This document shows, one piece after another, positions 1 to 8,376 of a stretch of DNA of 64,000 nucleotides. A program made the position numbers and the translations under genes. Every line of letters starts with the position of its first letter. Position 1 is the first letter of the stretch. The DNA lies in assembly GCF_009495745.1 (NCBI RefSeq), contig NZ_WIDQ01000004.1:434001-498000 (forward strand), in the 5' to 3' direction. The notes below the pieces were generated by a model, which ran no database searches, had not been told where the DNA came from, and was given only the letters and a program-made list of their open reading frames with translations. The DNA is from Niveispirillum sp. SYP-B3756. Its GTDB lineage: Bacteria > Pseudomonadota > Alphaproteobacteria > Azospirillales > Azospirillaceae.

Positions 1-112
1 TCATTCGGGAGCCCCCTGGTCGGGGTGAACCCACTATATGTCCTACACCAAGGTCCATTGGACGGGATATTTAGTGGGAAAGGGGACTGCCGATGTGGGA
101 GACCCTTTTTTT
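1..112 (+). ncRNA. Structured RNA, 3' part of an unidentified ncRNA or leader
   Basis: The first 100 bases fold into nested helices. Positions 2-17 pair with 81-95 (about 12 pairs, two mismatches, one bulge), 30-36 pair perfectly with 72-78 (CCCACTA/TAGTGGG), and 40-43 pair with 60-63. A run of seven T follows at 105-111. No codon structure explains this. The closing helix points out of the window, so the 5' end is probably cut off by the window edge. A 6S-like RNA or a cis-acting leader of the next gene are both possible, but I cannot name the family from sequence alone. Confidence 0.35.
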
Positions 113-171
113 GTGACGGTCGGGGCTTTACACTCTGGCCACCCTTCCCGATGGAGAGTGATCCTTCCCGG

Positions 172-990
172 ATGTCTGACCAGAAATTCGCCCTGCTTGG
201 CCGCCCGCGCCGCATCTGGGCGGTCGGCGCCATCCATGGCGATGCCGGCCGGCTGGCGGCGTTGCATGAGGATATCGGCGCCCGCTTTCAGGCGGGCGAC
301 CGGCTGGTCTATCTGGGCAATATGGTGGGAAGGGGTGCGCTGGTGCGGGAAACCCTGGATGAGCTGCTCTATTTCCGCCGCCATGTGATGGCCAAGCCCA
401 GCGTGCTGGCCAGCGATATCGTCTATCTGCGCGGCGGGCAGGAAGAGATGTGGCAGAAGCTGCTGCAACTTCAGTTCGCGCCCAACCCGCTGGATGTGCT
501 GCATTGGATGATCGGGCAGGGGGTGGAGGCGACGCTGGCCGTCTATGGTGGCACGGCCGCCTATGGCATTGCCGCCGCCCGGGATGGCGCCGTCAGCCTG
601 GCCCGCTGGACCAATGATCTGCGTGCTGCCATGCGCAATGCACCGGGTCATGGTGCCCTGTTCAGCGCCCTGCGCCGGGCTGCCTATACTTCCGATGCGC
701 AGGGCCAGCCGACAGAGATGCTGTTCGTCAATGCCGGGCTGGATACGGCCAAGCCCCTGCACATGCAGGCGGATATTTTCTGGTGGGGCGGCAACAGTTT
801 CCCCCGCATCGACCAGCCCTATGGCAGCGTTCGGCGCATCGTGCGCGGCTATGATCCCGCCCATGGGCAGGGGGGGGCGCACCTGACGGATTTCACCGCC
901 AGCCTGGATGGGGGGGCTGGCTTTGGCGGCCGGCTGGTCTGTGGCTGCTTTGCCCCGGATGGCGCGTTGCTGGAGATGGTGGAGGCCTGA
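172..990 (+). CDS. Degenerate metallophosphoesterase-like protein (probable pseudoenzyme)
   Basis: A 272-residue protein with the layout of bacterial PPP-type (Ser/Thr phosphatase) metallophosphoesterases, but nearly every metal ligand is replaced. The GDxHG motif reads GAIHG (19-23), GDxVDRG reads GNMVGRG (49-55), GNHE reads GGQE (88-91), and the later HAG and GHT positions read NAG and GYD. The fold is kept, since hydrophobic core strands surround each motif, so a non-catalytic binding role is likelier than phosphatase activity. The ATG at 172 has GGAGAG about 13 nt upstream; ATG 151 is an alternative. The frame is open back to 25, where the RNA-like region lies. Confidence 0.7.
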   Translation: MSDQKFALLGRPRRIWAVGAIHGDAGRLAALHEDIGARFQAGDRLVYLGNMVGRGALVRETLDELLYFRRHVMAKPSVLASDIVYLRGGQEEMWQKLLQLQFAPNPLDVLHWMIGQGVEATLAVYGGTAAYGIAAARDGAVSLARWTNDLRAAMRNAPGHGALFSALRRAAYTSDAQGQPTEMLFVNAGLDTAKPLHMQADIFWWGGNSFPRIDQPYGSVRRIVRGYDPAHGQGGAHLTDFTASLDGGAGFGGRLVCGCFAPDGALLEMVEA

Positions 991-998
991 CGCCCCCC

Positions 999-1199
999 TC
1001 AATCCGGCAGGCCGACATCGCGGCGCAGATGGGGGGAAAGGCCATGGCGATAGGTCTCCCCCTTCAGCAATTCCGCCAGGGTGCGGGCCAGGGACACCAT
1101 CAGCGGCAGCAAGGCTGTACCGGCGGCACGGCAACCTGACAAAGGGTGGTCGGGACAGGCGCAGGGTGGCGCCATGCCCAAGATGTTCTTGGTCATCAT
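999..1199 (-). CDS. DUF1127-type small protein
   Basis: A 66-residue protein ending in HGLSPHLRRDVGLPD, which matches the C-terminal LSxHLxRDIGL signature of the DUF1127 (YjiS-like) family. Members are short, basic and often stress- or phosphate-responsive, and some bind RNA. The ATG at 1199 is preceded by AAGGAA at 5 nt spacing, a good ribosome site. It is divergent from the LysR gene and ends 8 bases from the convergent phosphoesterase-like gene. The N-terminal half has no family similarity that I can see. Confidence 0.65.
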   Translation of the reverse strand: MMTKNILGMAPPCACPDHPLSGCRAAGTALLPLMVSLARTLAELLKGETYRHGLSPHLRRDVGLPD

Positions 1200-1325
1200 G
1201 ACATTTCCTTGGAAAGCAGGTAAGGATAGGTTGGCTCGTTGGTGCCAGTTTGGGACTGGTCAGCCCGGCTGACAAACGAGTAATCTAGCGGTCATGCAAA
1301 AGCCGATTTGATCCATGGGGTCTTG

Positions 1326-2270
1326 ATGTCCGATCGCCGCCTGCCGCCCTTGAATGCCCTGCGCGCCTTTGCCTCGGCCGCCCGGTACCTCTCCTTCACC
1401 AAGGCGGCGGATGAGCTGGCGGTAACGCAGGCGGCGGTCAGCTATCAGGTGCGCCAGCTGGAAGAGCATATCGGGCGGGAGCTGTTCCGCCGCCTGACCC
1501 GCCGGCTGGAACTGACGCCGGCGGGGCTGGAGCTGCAGGCGGCGGTGGATGATGCGTTCGACCGCATCCGCAGCACCGTGGCCCGCCTGACAGAGGCAAC
1601 AGAAAACAAGGTGCTGGCGGTGACCTGCATGTTCACCTTCGCCACCCAATGGCTGGTGCCGCGCCTGGGCCATTTCCAGTTGCTGTGGCCGGATCTGGCC
1701 GTGCGGCTGGATAGCTCGGTGCGGGTGGGCGATCTGGAAACGGAATTCGATATTGCCATCCGTGCCGGCTCCGGTCGCTGGCCGGGTGTGCGGGCAGAAT
1801 GGCTGATGGATTTCACCCTGACCCCCGCCGTCAGCCCGCAAATGCTGGAGCGGGCGGGCGGTGTGCGGGAGGCGGCCGACCTGCTGCGCCTGCCCCTGCT
1901 GGATTGCCAGCACCCGGAAGATATCCTCTGGTGGCGGCAATGGTTCGCCCTGGCGGGGGTGAAGGTGGACAAGCTGCCGGGCGGCCCGCAATTCGATGTG
2001 CATGGGGTGACGGCACAGGCCGCCGCCATGGGGCAGGGGGTGGCGCTGGTCTGCCCAGCCCTGTTCGGGGCCGATATTGCGGCGGGCCGTCTGGTGCTGC
2101 CCTTCCCCGAGATCATGTACCGGACTGACCGGTTCTATTGGCTGGCCTGTTCGGAACGCCGCGCGGATGAGCCGAAGATCCGGGCCTTCCGCGACTGGAT
2201 ATTCTCTGAAATCAACGCCTGTGCCGGGCAATGCGGCCTGCCGCTGGAGCGCGCTTCACAGGCCGGATGA
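1326..2270 (+). CDS. LysR-family transcriptional regulator, GcvA-like
   Basis: A 314-residue LysR regulator. The N-terminal winged helix-turn-helix (about residues 3-62) carries PPLNALRAFASAARYLSFTKAA and QAAVSYQVRQLEEHIGRELF, typical of the GcvA subgroup, followed by a periplasmic-binding-protein-like effector domain. I chose ATG 1326 over an in-frame TTG at 1308 because MSDRRLPPLNALR matches usual GcvA-type starts. It ends at a strong bidirectional terminator shared with the autotransporter gene. Its target is unknown; the divergent DUF1127 gene is the natural candidate. Confidence 0.85.
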   Translation: MSDRRLPPLNALRAFASAARYLSFTKAADELAVTQAAVSYQVRQLEEHIGRELFRRLTRRLELTPAGLELQAAVDDAFDRIRSTVARLTEATENKVLAVTCMFTFATQWLVPRLGHFQLLWPDLAVRLDSSVRVGDLETEFDIAIRAGSGRWPGVRAEWLMDFTLTPAVSPQMLERAGGVREAADLLRLPLLDCQHPEDILWWRQWFALAGVKVDKLPGGPQFDVHGVTAQAAAMGQGVALVCPALFGADIAAGRLVLPFPEIMYRTDRFYWLACSERRADEPKIRAFRDWIFSEINACAGQCGLPLERASQAG

Positions 2271-2271
2271 C

Positions 2272-2305
2272 GCTCCCTGGGAGAATGTTTATCCTCCCAG
2301 GGAGC
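2272..2305. terminator. Bidirectional hairpin terminator
   Basis: A perfect 12-bp inverted repeat (GCTCCCTGGGAG at 2272-2283 and its complement at 2294-2305) with a 10-base AT-rich loop. It sits between the stop of the LysR gene (2270) and the stop of the convergent autotransporter gene (2315), so it can serve both. Confidence 0.8.
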
Positions 2306-2314
2306 AATACCGCA

Positions 2315-4828
2315 TCAGAAGCCGACGCGCAGGCCGGCACCCAGCGAATAATCCGGCTTGTCATCCACGTTGAACAGCGTGTTGCCGGAGACGTAGAGGG
2401 CGGCTTTGTCTGCCACCGCCACGGACAGGCCAAGGCCGACCCGCAGCCCGTTATTCTGCGGATCGGGCAGAATGGCGGTGTTGCGGCCCAGCGGGCTGTT
2501 GCGCCGGTTAGACAGCACGGTGGTGTAGGTCTGGCCCTCGTCCCGGATCAGGTCTTCCTGATAGCTGACCCGCAGTTCCGGCACGATCAGGCGCCCACCG
2601 CCCATATCCAGGCTGGTGGAGATCTGGCCGCCGACATTGAACAGCAATTGCTGTTCGGCCAGCTTGGGATGATCCAGGTTCAGGTGCAGCGCACCGGCTT
2701 CCTTCCAGGCATCCAGCTCCACCCGGTTATAGTTGAAGCTGACAATCGGGCCATAGCGCAGGCTGCCGGCCGTCTCGACAGAACCAAACTCCACCCCGAC
2801 ATGATGGCCCTTGCCCTCCGTTTCGCCGGTGGCGCGCAGGTTGTAGGCGAAGGTATTGCGGCTGATATCATCCAGCGACAGGTCGCTGTAATGATAGCTG
2901 GCATCGGCATAGAACCCGCCCGGCAGCGCCAGGCTGGCATAGGGGCCGACCGCCCAGACCGTGGCCTTGCCCCCGCCCAGATTGCCGAACTTGCCATCGC
3001 TATGGGCGTAATTGACGGCCAGACCGACGCGCAGCGTGTCGGAAACGGCATAGTCACCGGCAATGCCGCTGGACCAGCTTTCCGGCTTGGACAGGCGCTT
3101 GGCATCGCCATCATCGCGGGCAAAGACCGACCAGTTGCCGCCGGCCGACAGTTCGAAGCTCCCCTCGGCGCGTTTGGCCAGGCCGGCGCGGATGGCCTGG
3201 GTGCGGCCGGTCAGATCGCTGGTGGCGGCATCATTGGCGGCCAGCGCCGTTTCCCCCAGCGCCTGGCCGATGGCCGGACCGGTCAAGGCCTGGCTTTCGC
3301 TGGCCAGCGGATCAACATAGGTGGGCAGGGTCAGGCGATAGGCCAGCAGCATCGTGTCATTTTCGACGCCGGAAGCGTCCTTGTAGGGCTGGCCGACCTG
3401 GAAGCCGTTCTGGGTGACGAAGTCATTATCATTGCCGACGAACAGGAAGAAATCATCCAGTCGGGCAGCGTCCAGGGCCGGCACCAAGGACAGCGCTTCC
3501 CACTTTTCCGACAGACACTGGGTGCGGCAATTGCCATTGTTCTTGGCGCCATTGACCAGACCGAACTTGGCCAACTGGGTAGCGTCGTTGATATCCACAA
3601 AGCTGGCAAACTGCACCGGCTTGATATCGGCGACCAGCACGCCCTTGGGCGCGATGGAGGTGCCATTATCATAGGCGGTGCCGGCAATGTTGGATGCGCC
3701 GGTAATATCCAGCAGATCGATGCGGCGATAGAGGCTGGTCGGGCTGCTGTTGGGCGTGGCCCCACTGCCATAGCCATTGCCATCACGGGACAGCAGCAGG
3801 AACTGCGTATTGTTCAACGCCAGCAGTTCCGACTGTGCCGCGACGCGGTTCAGGGTACCGTTGGGGTTGCCGTCTTTATTATACATCGGCAGCTGAATGA
3901 CATATTCGCCTTTCAGGACCGGGCTTGCGCTGTTGGAGACATCATAGGCCAGCAGGCGGGTGTTGCGGCGGGTGCTGCTGGTGCTTTTGATATCCAGATC
4001 CTGCACGGCGGCCGATTGCAGGGCCACCCATAACGTCTTGCCATCCGGCGACATGGAGAGCCCTTCCAGGCCCTGGTTGTTCTGGCGACCACGGGTCGGG
4101 TTGACAGGATTGGATTCCGCCGCCCCGAAATTCAGTGCGCCATTGCGCTGTGGCAGCAGGCTGTTGGGCGGTGCGATGGCGGAGATCAGTTTGCCGTCGC
4201 CGGTGAAGTGATAAATATAGGGGCCATATTCATCGCTGACCCAGATGCTGCCGTCCGACACGCGCACGAACCCTTCCGGGTCCAGCGCCAGACTGCCGAT
4301 GCCCGTCAGCGGCAGGTTGGGCTTTCCGTTGGCGGCGGGGCGATAGGTCAGGCCGGTGCCGGTGGAGGCCGGGTCCAGCCCGCTGAAGGGTGTGCCCTTG
4401 TCGTCGGTGAACAGGACCGTATCCTTCAGAGACAGGCCGATCTGGTTCTGCTGGGCGCTGCCGGCGGGCAGGCTGGCCGTGCCGCTATAGGGGTTGAAGC
4501 TGAGCGACACCACATTGTAGCGCGGGATGTAATTTGTGGTGTCGGCCACATTGTAGCCACGGTCGGGCAGGGTATAGAGCGTGCCGGAATAGGAGCCATC
4601 GGCATTGCGCCGCCAGCTATGCAGGTCAATCTGCATGGCCGACACGGAACCGAACGTCTCCCCGAACTTGTCCCGCAGGGAGGCGGAAAGGCGCCCCACG
4701 CCCTGCAGCCCCTGGTTCGTGAAGCTGGTGCCATTCAGCGTGACCGTACTGGCTGACTGGGCGAAGGCAGGCAGCGTAACGACAGACAGCGCGCTGGCCA
4801 GCAGCGCGCTGCGGATGGAAATCTTCAT
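2315..4828 (-). CDS. Autotransporter with phytase-like esterase passenger domain
   Basis: An 837-residue type Va secreted protein. Residues 1-23 form a signal peptide ending AFAQ. The passenger (about 30-500) is an esterase-like-activity-of-phytase domain, with the hallmark NNQGLEGLSMSPDGK and a beta-propeller-like pattern. The C-terminal 260 residues or so form an autotransporter beta-barrel ending in the required aromatic residue (RVGF). It should be exported by Sec, inserted by BAM and displayed on or released from the outer membrane; phosphomonoester hydrolysis is inferred from the family. The ATG has GGGAG 7 nt upstream, and a 7-bp inverted repeat lies just before it. Confidence 0.85.
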   Translation of the reverse strand: MKISIRSALLASALSVVTLPAFAQSASTVTLNGTSFTNQGLQGVGRLSASLRDKFGETFGSVSAMQIDLHSWRRNADGSYSGTLYTLPDRGYNVADTTNYIPRYNVVSLSFNPYSGTASLPAGSAQQNQIGLSLKDTVLFTDDKGTPFSGLDPASTGTGLTYRPAANGKPNLPLTGIGSLALDPEGFVRVSDGSIWVSDEYGPYIYHFTGDGKLISAIAPPNSLLPQRNGALNFGAAESNPVNPTRGRQNNQGLEGLSMSPDGKTLWVALQSAAVQDLDIKSTSSTRRNTRLLAYDVSNSASPVLKGEYVIQLPMYNKDGNPNGTLNRVAAQSELLALNNTQFLLLSRDGNGYGSGATPNSSPTSLYRRIDLLDITGASNIAGTAYDNGTSIAPKGVLVADIKPVQFASFVDINDATQLAKFGLVNGAKNNGNCRTQCLSEKWEALSLVPALDAARLDDFFLFVGNDNDFVTQNGFQVGQPYKDASGVENDTMLLAYRLTLPTYVDPLASESQALTGPAIGQALGETALAANDAATSDLTGRTQAIRAGLAKRAEGSFELSAGGNWSVFARDDGDAKRLSKPESWSSGIAGDYAVSDTLRVGLAVNYAHSDGKFGNLGGGKATVWAVGPYASLALPGGFYADASYHYSDLSLDDISRNTFAYNLRATGETEGKGHHVGVEFGSVETAGSLRYGPIVSFNYNRVELDAWKEAGALHLNLDHPKLAEQQLLFNVGGQISTSLDMGGGRLIVPELRVSYQEDLIRDEGQTYTTVLSNRRNSPLGRNTAILPDPQNNGLRVGLGLSVAVADKAALYVSGNTLFNVDDKPDYSLGAGLRVGF

Positions 4829-4840
4829 GATGGGCTCCCA

Positions 4841-4858
4841 AACTTTATGTTTAAAGTT
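4841..4858. promoter_or_regulatory. Inverted repeat in the autotransporter leader
   Basis: AACTTTA, four bases, TAAAGTT: a perfect 7-bp dyad 12 bases upstream of the autotransporter start, in a visibly AT-rich leader (4840-4950). It could be an operator or an mRNA hairpin near the ribosome site. No known factor is recognised. Confidence 0.3.
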
Positions 4859-4953
4859 CAGGGGCTCATATCAGTTGGATATGATATTTTTGTTGCAGTT
4901 GATGTGAAGCATTTATTTCAAATGCTGATTTTACCGCACCTGCGATAAATATT

Positions 4954-4970
4954 CCCCGGCACCTCCGGGG
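4954..4970 (-). terminator. Hairpin terminator after the 285-residue secreted protein
   Basis: CCCCGG, five bases, CCGGGG, immediately after the stop at 4972 on the minus strand, followed by AATATTTAT. The T tract is weak, so termination may be partial. It separates this gene from the autotransporter downstream. Confidence 0.5.
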
Positions 4971-4971
4971 C

Positions 4972-5829
4972 TCAGAACCGCAGTTTGGTTGAGAATTTCA
5001 GGGCGGTGCCCTGTTCTTCGTGCCATTTTACTTCGGCATTCAACCGCATATTGGCCACGCGGATAACCGGGACAGGTGCTTCCAGCCCGACACTGCCGCC
5101 GGTGCCGGCCAATTGGGCCTTCATGGCGGAAATGCCGGTCATATTGGCGATCAGGCTGCCGGCCATCGGCCGATATTCCATGCCGAGCGTGGAATAGGGC
5201 TGGTGCCCCAGATCGGCCACACCAGCAGTCAGGCGCCAGCCGGTCTGCCCGGTGGCGCAGGCACTGCCCCAACTGCCCTGAACGGTGCCCTTGACATTGC
5301 CAAAGCCACCGGCCACATCGCCGGAAACGCTGTTGGGCAGTACATCCACCCCGCAATCACGGCTGAACCGGATGGACTGGCGGATTTCTTCCGTGCCCAA
5401 CCGCATACCCAACTTGGAATTCAACCCCATGGCGGAAAGCTGGGCGTCGGCCTTCAGCCCGGCTGCCTGATAGGCGCGCGGGTCGGCTGCCAGTTGGATC
5501 GGGCTGGGGCTGTTCACCGACGGCCGGTCGCCGGTGATTTTGGCCATGATGCCTTCATAGATCTTGCCAGCCCATTGCCCGAGCGTGGCGGCCATGGCCT
5601 TGCGGGCATCTTCCTGCTTTTCTGTTGTCGGGGCATCAGCCAGGGCAGCGGGGTAACCCAGGGCGGCGGCATCCGGGCTCTGGTAAACGCTGTTGGGTGC
5701 TTCGATCTGGTTGAAACGGACCAGGAAAACATCGGTGGGTTTGGCGGCGGGCTTGGTTTCCTCTGCGATCGCGGCCGGCAGGGTCAGGAAAAGCGGCAGC
5801 AGGGCAATGGCTTTGATTGGTATCTTCAT
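4972..5829 (-). CDS. Secreted protein of unknown function
   Basis: A 285-residue protein with a clear Sec signal (MKIPIKAIALLPLFLTLPAAIAEE) and no transmembrane segment after it. The C-terminal half is rich in alternating hydrophobic and polar strands and ends in LRF, suggesting a beta-rich periplasmic or outer-membrane protein. Two cysteines (in SRDCGVD and SACATGQ) could form a disulfide. I do not recognise a family. It lies upstream of the autotransporter in the same direction but is separated by 143 bp and a hairpin. Confidence 0.6.
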   Translation of the reverse strand: MKIPIKAIALLPLFLTLPAAIAEETKPAAKPTDVFLVRFNQIEAPNSVYQSPDAAALGYPAALADAPTTEKQEDARKAMAATLGQWAGKIYEGIMAKITGDRPSVNSPSPIQLAADPRAYQAAGLKADAQLSAMGLNSKLGMRLGTEEIRQSIRFSRDCGVDVLPNSVSGDVAGGFGNVKGTVQGSWGSACATGQTGWRLTAGVADLGHQPYSTLGMEYRPMAGSLIANMTGISAMKAQLAGTGGSVGLEAPVPVIRVANMRLNAEVKWHEEQGTALKFSTKLRF

Positions 5830-6270
5830 CGCTCTGCCCTTCCTCCATCATCCGTCATGCGGCACCTGCGAAGGGATCGCCCGGTGCTGGCCATATCCGC
5901 CCCCTTTCCCGGCTTTCCGGGTGGGGTGGACGGTGCCGGCGCATTGCGGCATCCCCATGGCAGGAACAGGGTCGTTCGCTTTCTTTCATCGGTCAAGCTG
6001 ATTTCGCCCCAGAGCATTTCCTTTGTCGCGGTAGTGGGGGTGGCGGCGTTACCGGCCGCGCGTGAGCGCTATCCGGCGGGTGTCGCAAACGGTTGCGATG
6101 CCGGATTGGGATTTTGCTGCAACGCCTGTGCCCCAGGGGTCACGGTGACGGGCGCCGAGCTGGATATATAATTGGTTCTAAATTGGTTATTATTTCTGAT
6201 TTGGAAATTCAGATTCTCTGTTTATACCAGCGGTACGAAATCATGACCGCTGGTCACGCTGCTGGACATG
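5830..6270. other. Intergenic stretch without a supported gene
   Basis: Between the secreted-protein gene and lepA. The left part is GC-rich with no open frame that has a start site and convincing composition. The part from about 6165 to 6245 is AT-rich. A dyad CCAGCGGT (6227-6234) / ACCGCTGG (6246-6253) lies just before the lepA terminator. I see nothing else. Confidence 0.4.
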
Positions 6271-6304
6271 AAAAAGGGGGCGGCACATGTGCTGTGCCGC
6301 CCCC
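6271..6304 (-). terminator. Rho-independent terminator of lepA
   Basis: Read on the minus strand: a perfect 12-bp GC-rich stem (6293-6304 with 6276-6287) followed by TTTTT (6275-6271), 37 bases after the lepA stop. A textbook intrinsic terminator. Confidence 0.9.
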
Positions 6305-6341
6305 CGTTCCATTTCCCGCCCCTTAGTTGGCGGTCAAGCCG

Positions 6342-8144
6342 TCAATTGTCGCCCATCTTCAAGGCGGCGATGAAGGCGCTCTGCGGAATTTCCACCTCGC
6401 CGAACTGGCGCATCCGCTTCTTGCCTTCCTTCTGCTTGTCCAACAGCTTGCGCTTGCGGCTGATATCGCCGCCATAGCACTTGGCCAGCACGTCCTTGCG
6501 CATGGCGGCGATGGTCTCACGCGCCACGACCTTGCCACCGATGGCGGCCTGGATGGGGATCTTGAACAGGTGGCGGGGGATCAGTTCCTTCAACCGCTCG
6601 CACAGCTGCCGCCCGCGATATTCCGCCTGGCTGCGGTGAACGATCATCGACAGGGCGTCCACCGGCTCGGCATTGACCAGGATGGACATCTTGACCAGAT
6701 CGCCTTCGCGGTATTCTTCCAGCTGATAATCGAAGCTGGCATAGCCACGGCTGATGCTCTTCAGCCGGTCGTAGAAATCGAACACCACTTCGTTCAGCGG
6801 CAATTCATAGACGATCATCGCCCGGCCGCCGACATAGGTCAGATCCTTCTGCACACCGCGCCGTTCGGTGCAGAGCTGCAGCACGCCGCCCAGATATTCA
6901 TCGGGCAGCATGATGGTGGCCTTGATCCAGGGCTCCTCAATATGATCGATCCGCACCACATCCGGCATGTCGGCCGGGTTGTGCATTTCAATCACTTCGC
7001 CATTGGTCATGTGCATCTTGTACACCACCGACGGGGCGGTGGTGATCAGGTCCAGGTCGAATTCGCGTTCCAGCCGTTCCTGGATAATCTCCAGGTGCAA
7101 CAGGCCCAGGAAGCCGCAGCGGAAGCCAAAGCCCAGTGCGGCGGAGCTTTCGGTTTCATACTGGAAGCTGGCATCGTTCAGGGCCAGCTTGCCCAGGCTG
7201 TCGCGCAGATGCTCAAACTCCGCCGCATCGGCGGGGAACAGGCCGCAGAACACCACGGGGATGGAGGGCTTGAAGCCGGCCAGGGCGGTGGGCGCCAGCC
7301 GGCGCTCCTCCGTGATGGTGTCACCCACCTTGGTGTCGCGGATATCCTTGATGGCGGCGGTGATGAAGCCCATCTCCCCCGGCCCCAGCTTTTCCAGGGC
7401 GATCTTTTTCGGCGTGAAGATACCCACGCGGTCCAGTTCGCGGGTGGCACCGGTGGCCATGAAGCGCACCTTCTGGCCCAGCTTCAATTCACCATTCACC
7501 ACGCGCACCAGGATGATGACGCCCAGATAGGCATCGTACCAGCTATCCACGATCAGCGCCTGCAACGGCGCGTCACGGTCGCCCTTGGGCGGGGGCAGGC
7601 GGGTGACGATGGCTTCCAGCACGCCTTCGATATTCAGGCCGGTCTTGGCCGAAATCTCCACCGCGTCAGACGCATCCAGGCCGATCACATCCTCAATCTG
7701 CGTCTTCACGCGCGGCACGTCGGCGGCGGGCAGATCGACCTTGTTGAGGACGGGCACGATTTCGTGATTGGCGTCCAATGCCTGATAGACATTGGCCAGG
7801 GTCTGCGCCTCCACACCCTGGGAGGCGTCCACCACCAGAAGGGAGCCTTCGCAAGCGGCCAGCGACCGGCTGACCTCATAGGCGAAGTCGACATGGCCCG
7901 GCGTGTCCATCAGGTTCAACTGATAGGTCTCGCCATCCTTGGCCTTATATTCCAGGCGCACGGTCTGCGCCTTAATGGTGATGCCGCGCTCCCGCTCGAT
8001 ATCCATATTGTCGAGCAGTTGGGCCTTCATGTCCCGCGCCTCAATGGCGCCACAGAATTCAATCAGCCGGTCGGCCAGCGTCGACTTGCCATGGTCGATA
8101 TGGGCGATGATGGAGAAATTGCGGATTTTCGACAGGTCGGTCAT
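6342..8144 (-). CDS. lepA: Elongation factor 4 (LepA)
   Basis: 600 residues, the usual LepA length, starting [21 protein letters not shown] GTPase related to EF-G that back-translocates or remodels stalled ribosomes. Visible motifs: G1 AHIDHGKST (about 13-21), RGITIKAQ, G3 DTPGHVDF, G4 NKVD, and the LepA-specific C-terminal domain ending with the basic [18 protein letters not shown] segment. An upstream in-frame extension to 8270 is rejected because the family start is at 8144. It is a single-gene unit with a strong terminator. Confidence 0.97.
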   Translation of the reverse strand: MTDLSKIRNFSIIAHIDHGKSTLADRLIEFCGAIEARDMKAQLLDNMDIERERGITIKAQTVRLEYKAKDGETYQLNLMDTPGHVDFAYEVSRSLAACEGSLLVVDASQGVEAQTLANVYQALDANHEIVPVLNKVDLPAADVPRVKTQIEDVIGLDASDAVEISAKTGLNIEGVLEAIVTRLPPPKGDRDAPLQALIVDSWYDAYLGVIILVRVVNGELKLGQKVRFMATGATRELDRVGIFTPKKIALEKLGPGEMGFITAAIKDIRDTKVGDTITEERRLAPTALAGFKPSIPVVFCGLFPADAAEFEHLRDSLGKLALNDASFQYETESSAALGFGFRCGFLGLLHLEIIQERLEREFDLDLITTAPSVVYKMHMTNGEVIEMHNPADMPDVVRIDHIEEPWIKATIMLPDEYLGGVLQLCTERRGVQKDLTYVGGRAMIVYELPLNEVVFDFYDRLKSISRGYASFDYQLEEYREGDLVKMSILVNAEPVDALSMIVHRSQAEYRGRQLCERLKELIPRHLFKIPIQAAIGGKVVARETIAAMRKDVLAKCYGGDISRKRKLLDKQKEGKKRMRQFGEVEIPQSAFIAALKMGDN

Positions 8145-8376
8145 GGACTCGTACGGGCCAGCATACAGGGTTGGCGGGGAAGATAGGGGGGAAGCGGCCA
8201 TCTGGCAATGATTGCCGTGATCAGCGCCGGGCAGGGGTGCTGTGCGGCGGGTTGGGGGATAGGGCCGCATACGGGTGGATGCACGTATAACGAGATTTTG
8301 TATATTAACTGCAGTTTTTTTGGATATATCTTAAAGGGAGAAAACAAACAGGGTCGGTCTCCGGTGGTGGGTTCGG

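Noticed and set aside
2231-4033. Long plus-strand frame (600 codons) opposite the autotransporter
   Set aside because: Antisense shadow; the minus strand has signal peptide, domain motifs and barrel.
5020-6171. Plus-strand frame of 383 codons across the secreted-protein gene and intergenic region
   Set aside because: Mostly antisense to a gene with a clear signal peptide; no start site or known motif.
6327-8186. Long open frame (619 codons) opposite lepA
   Set aside because: It is the antisense shadow of a strongly conserved gene in GC-rich DNA and shows no protein-like motifs.
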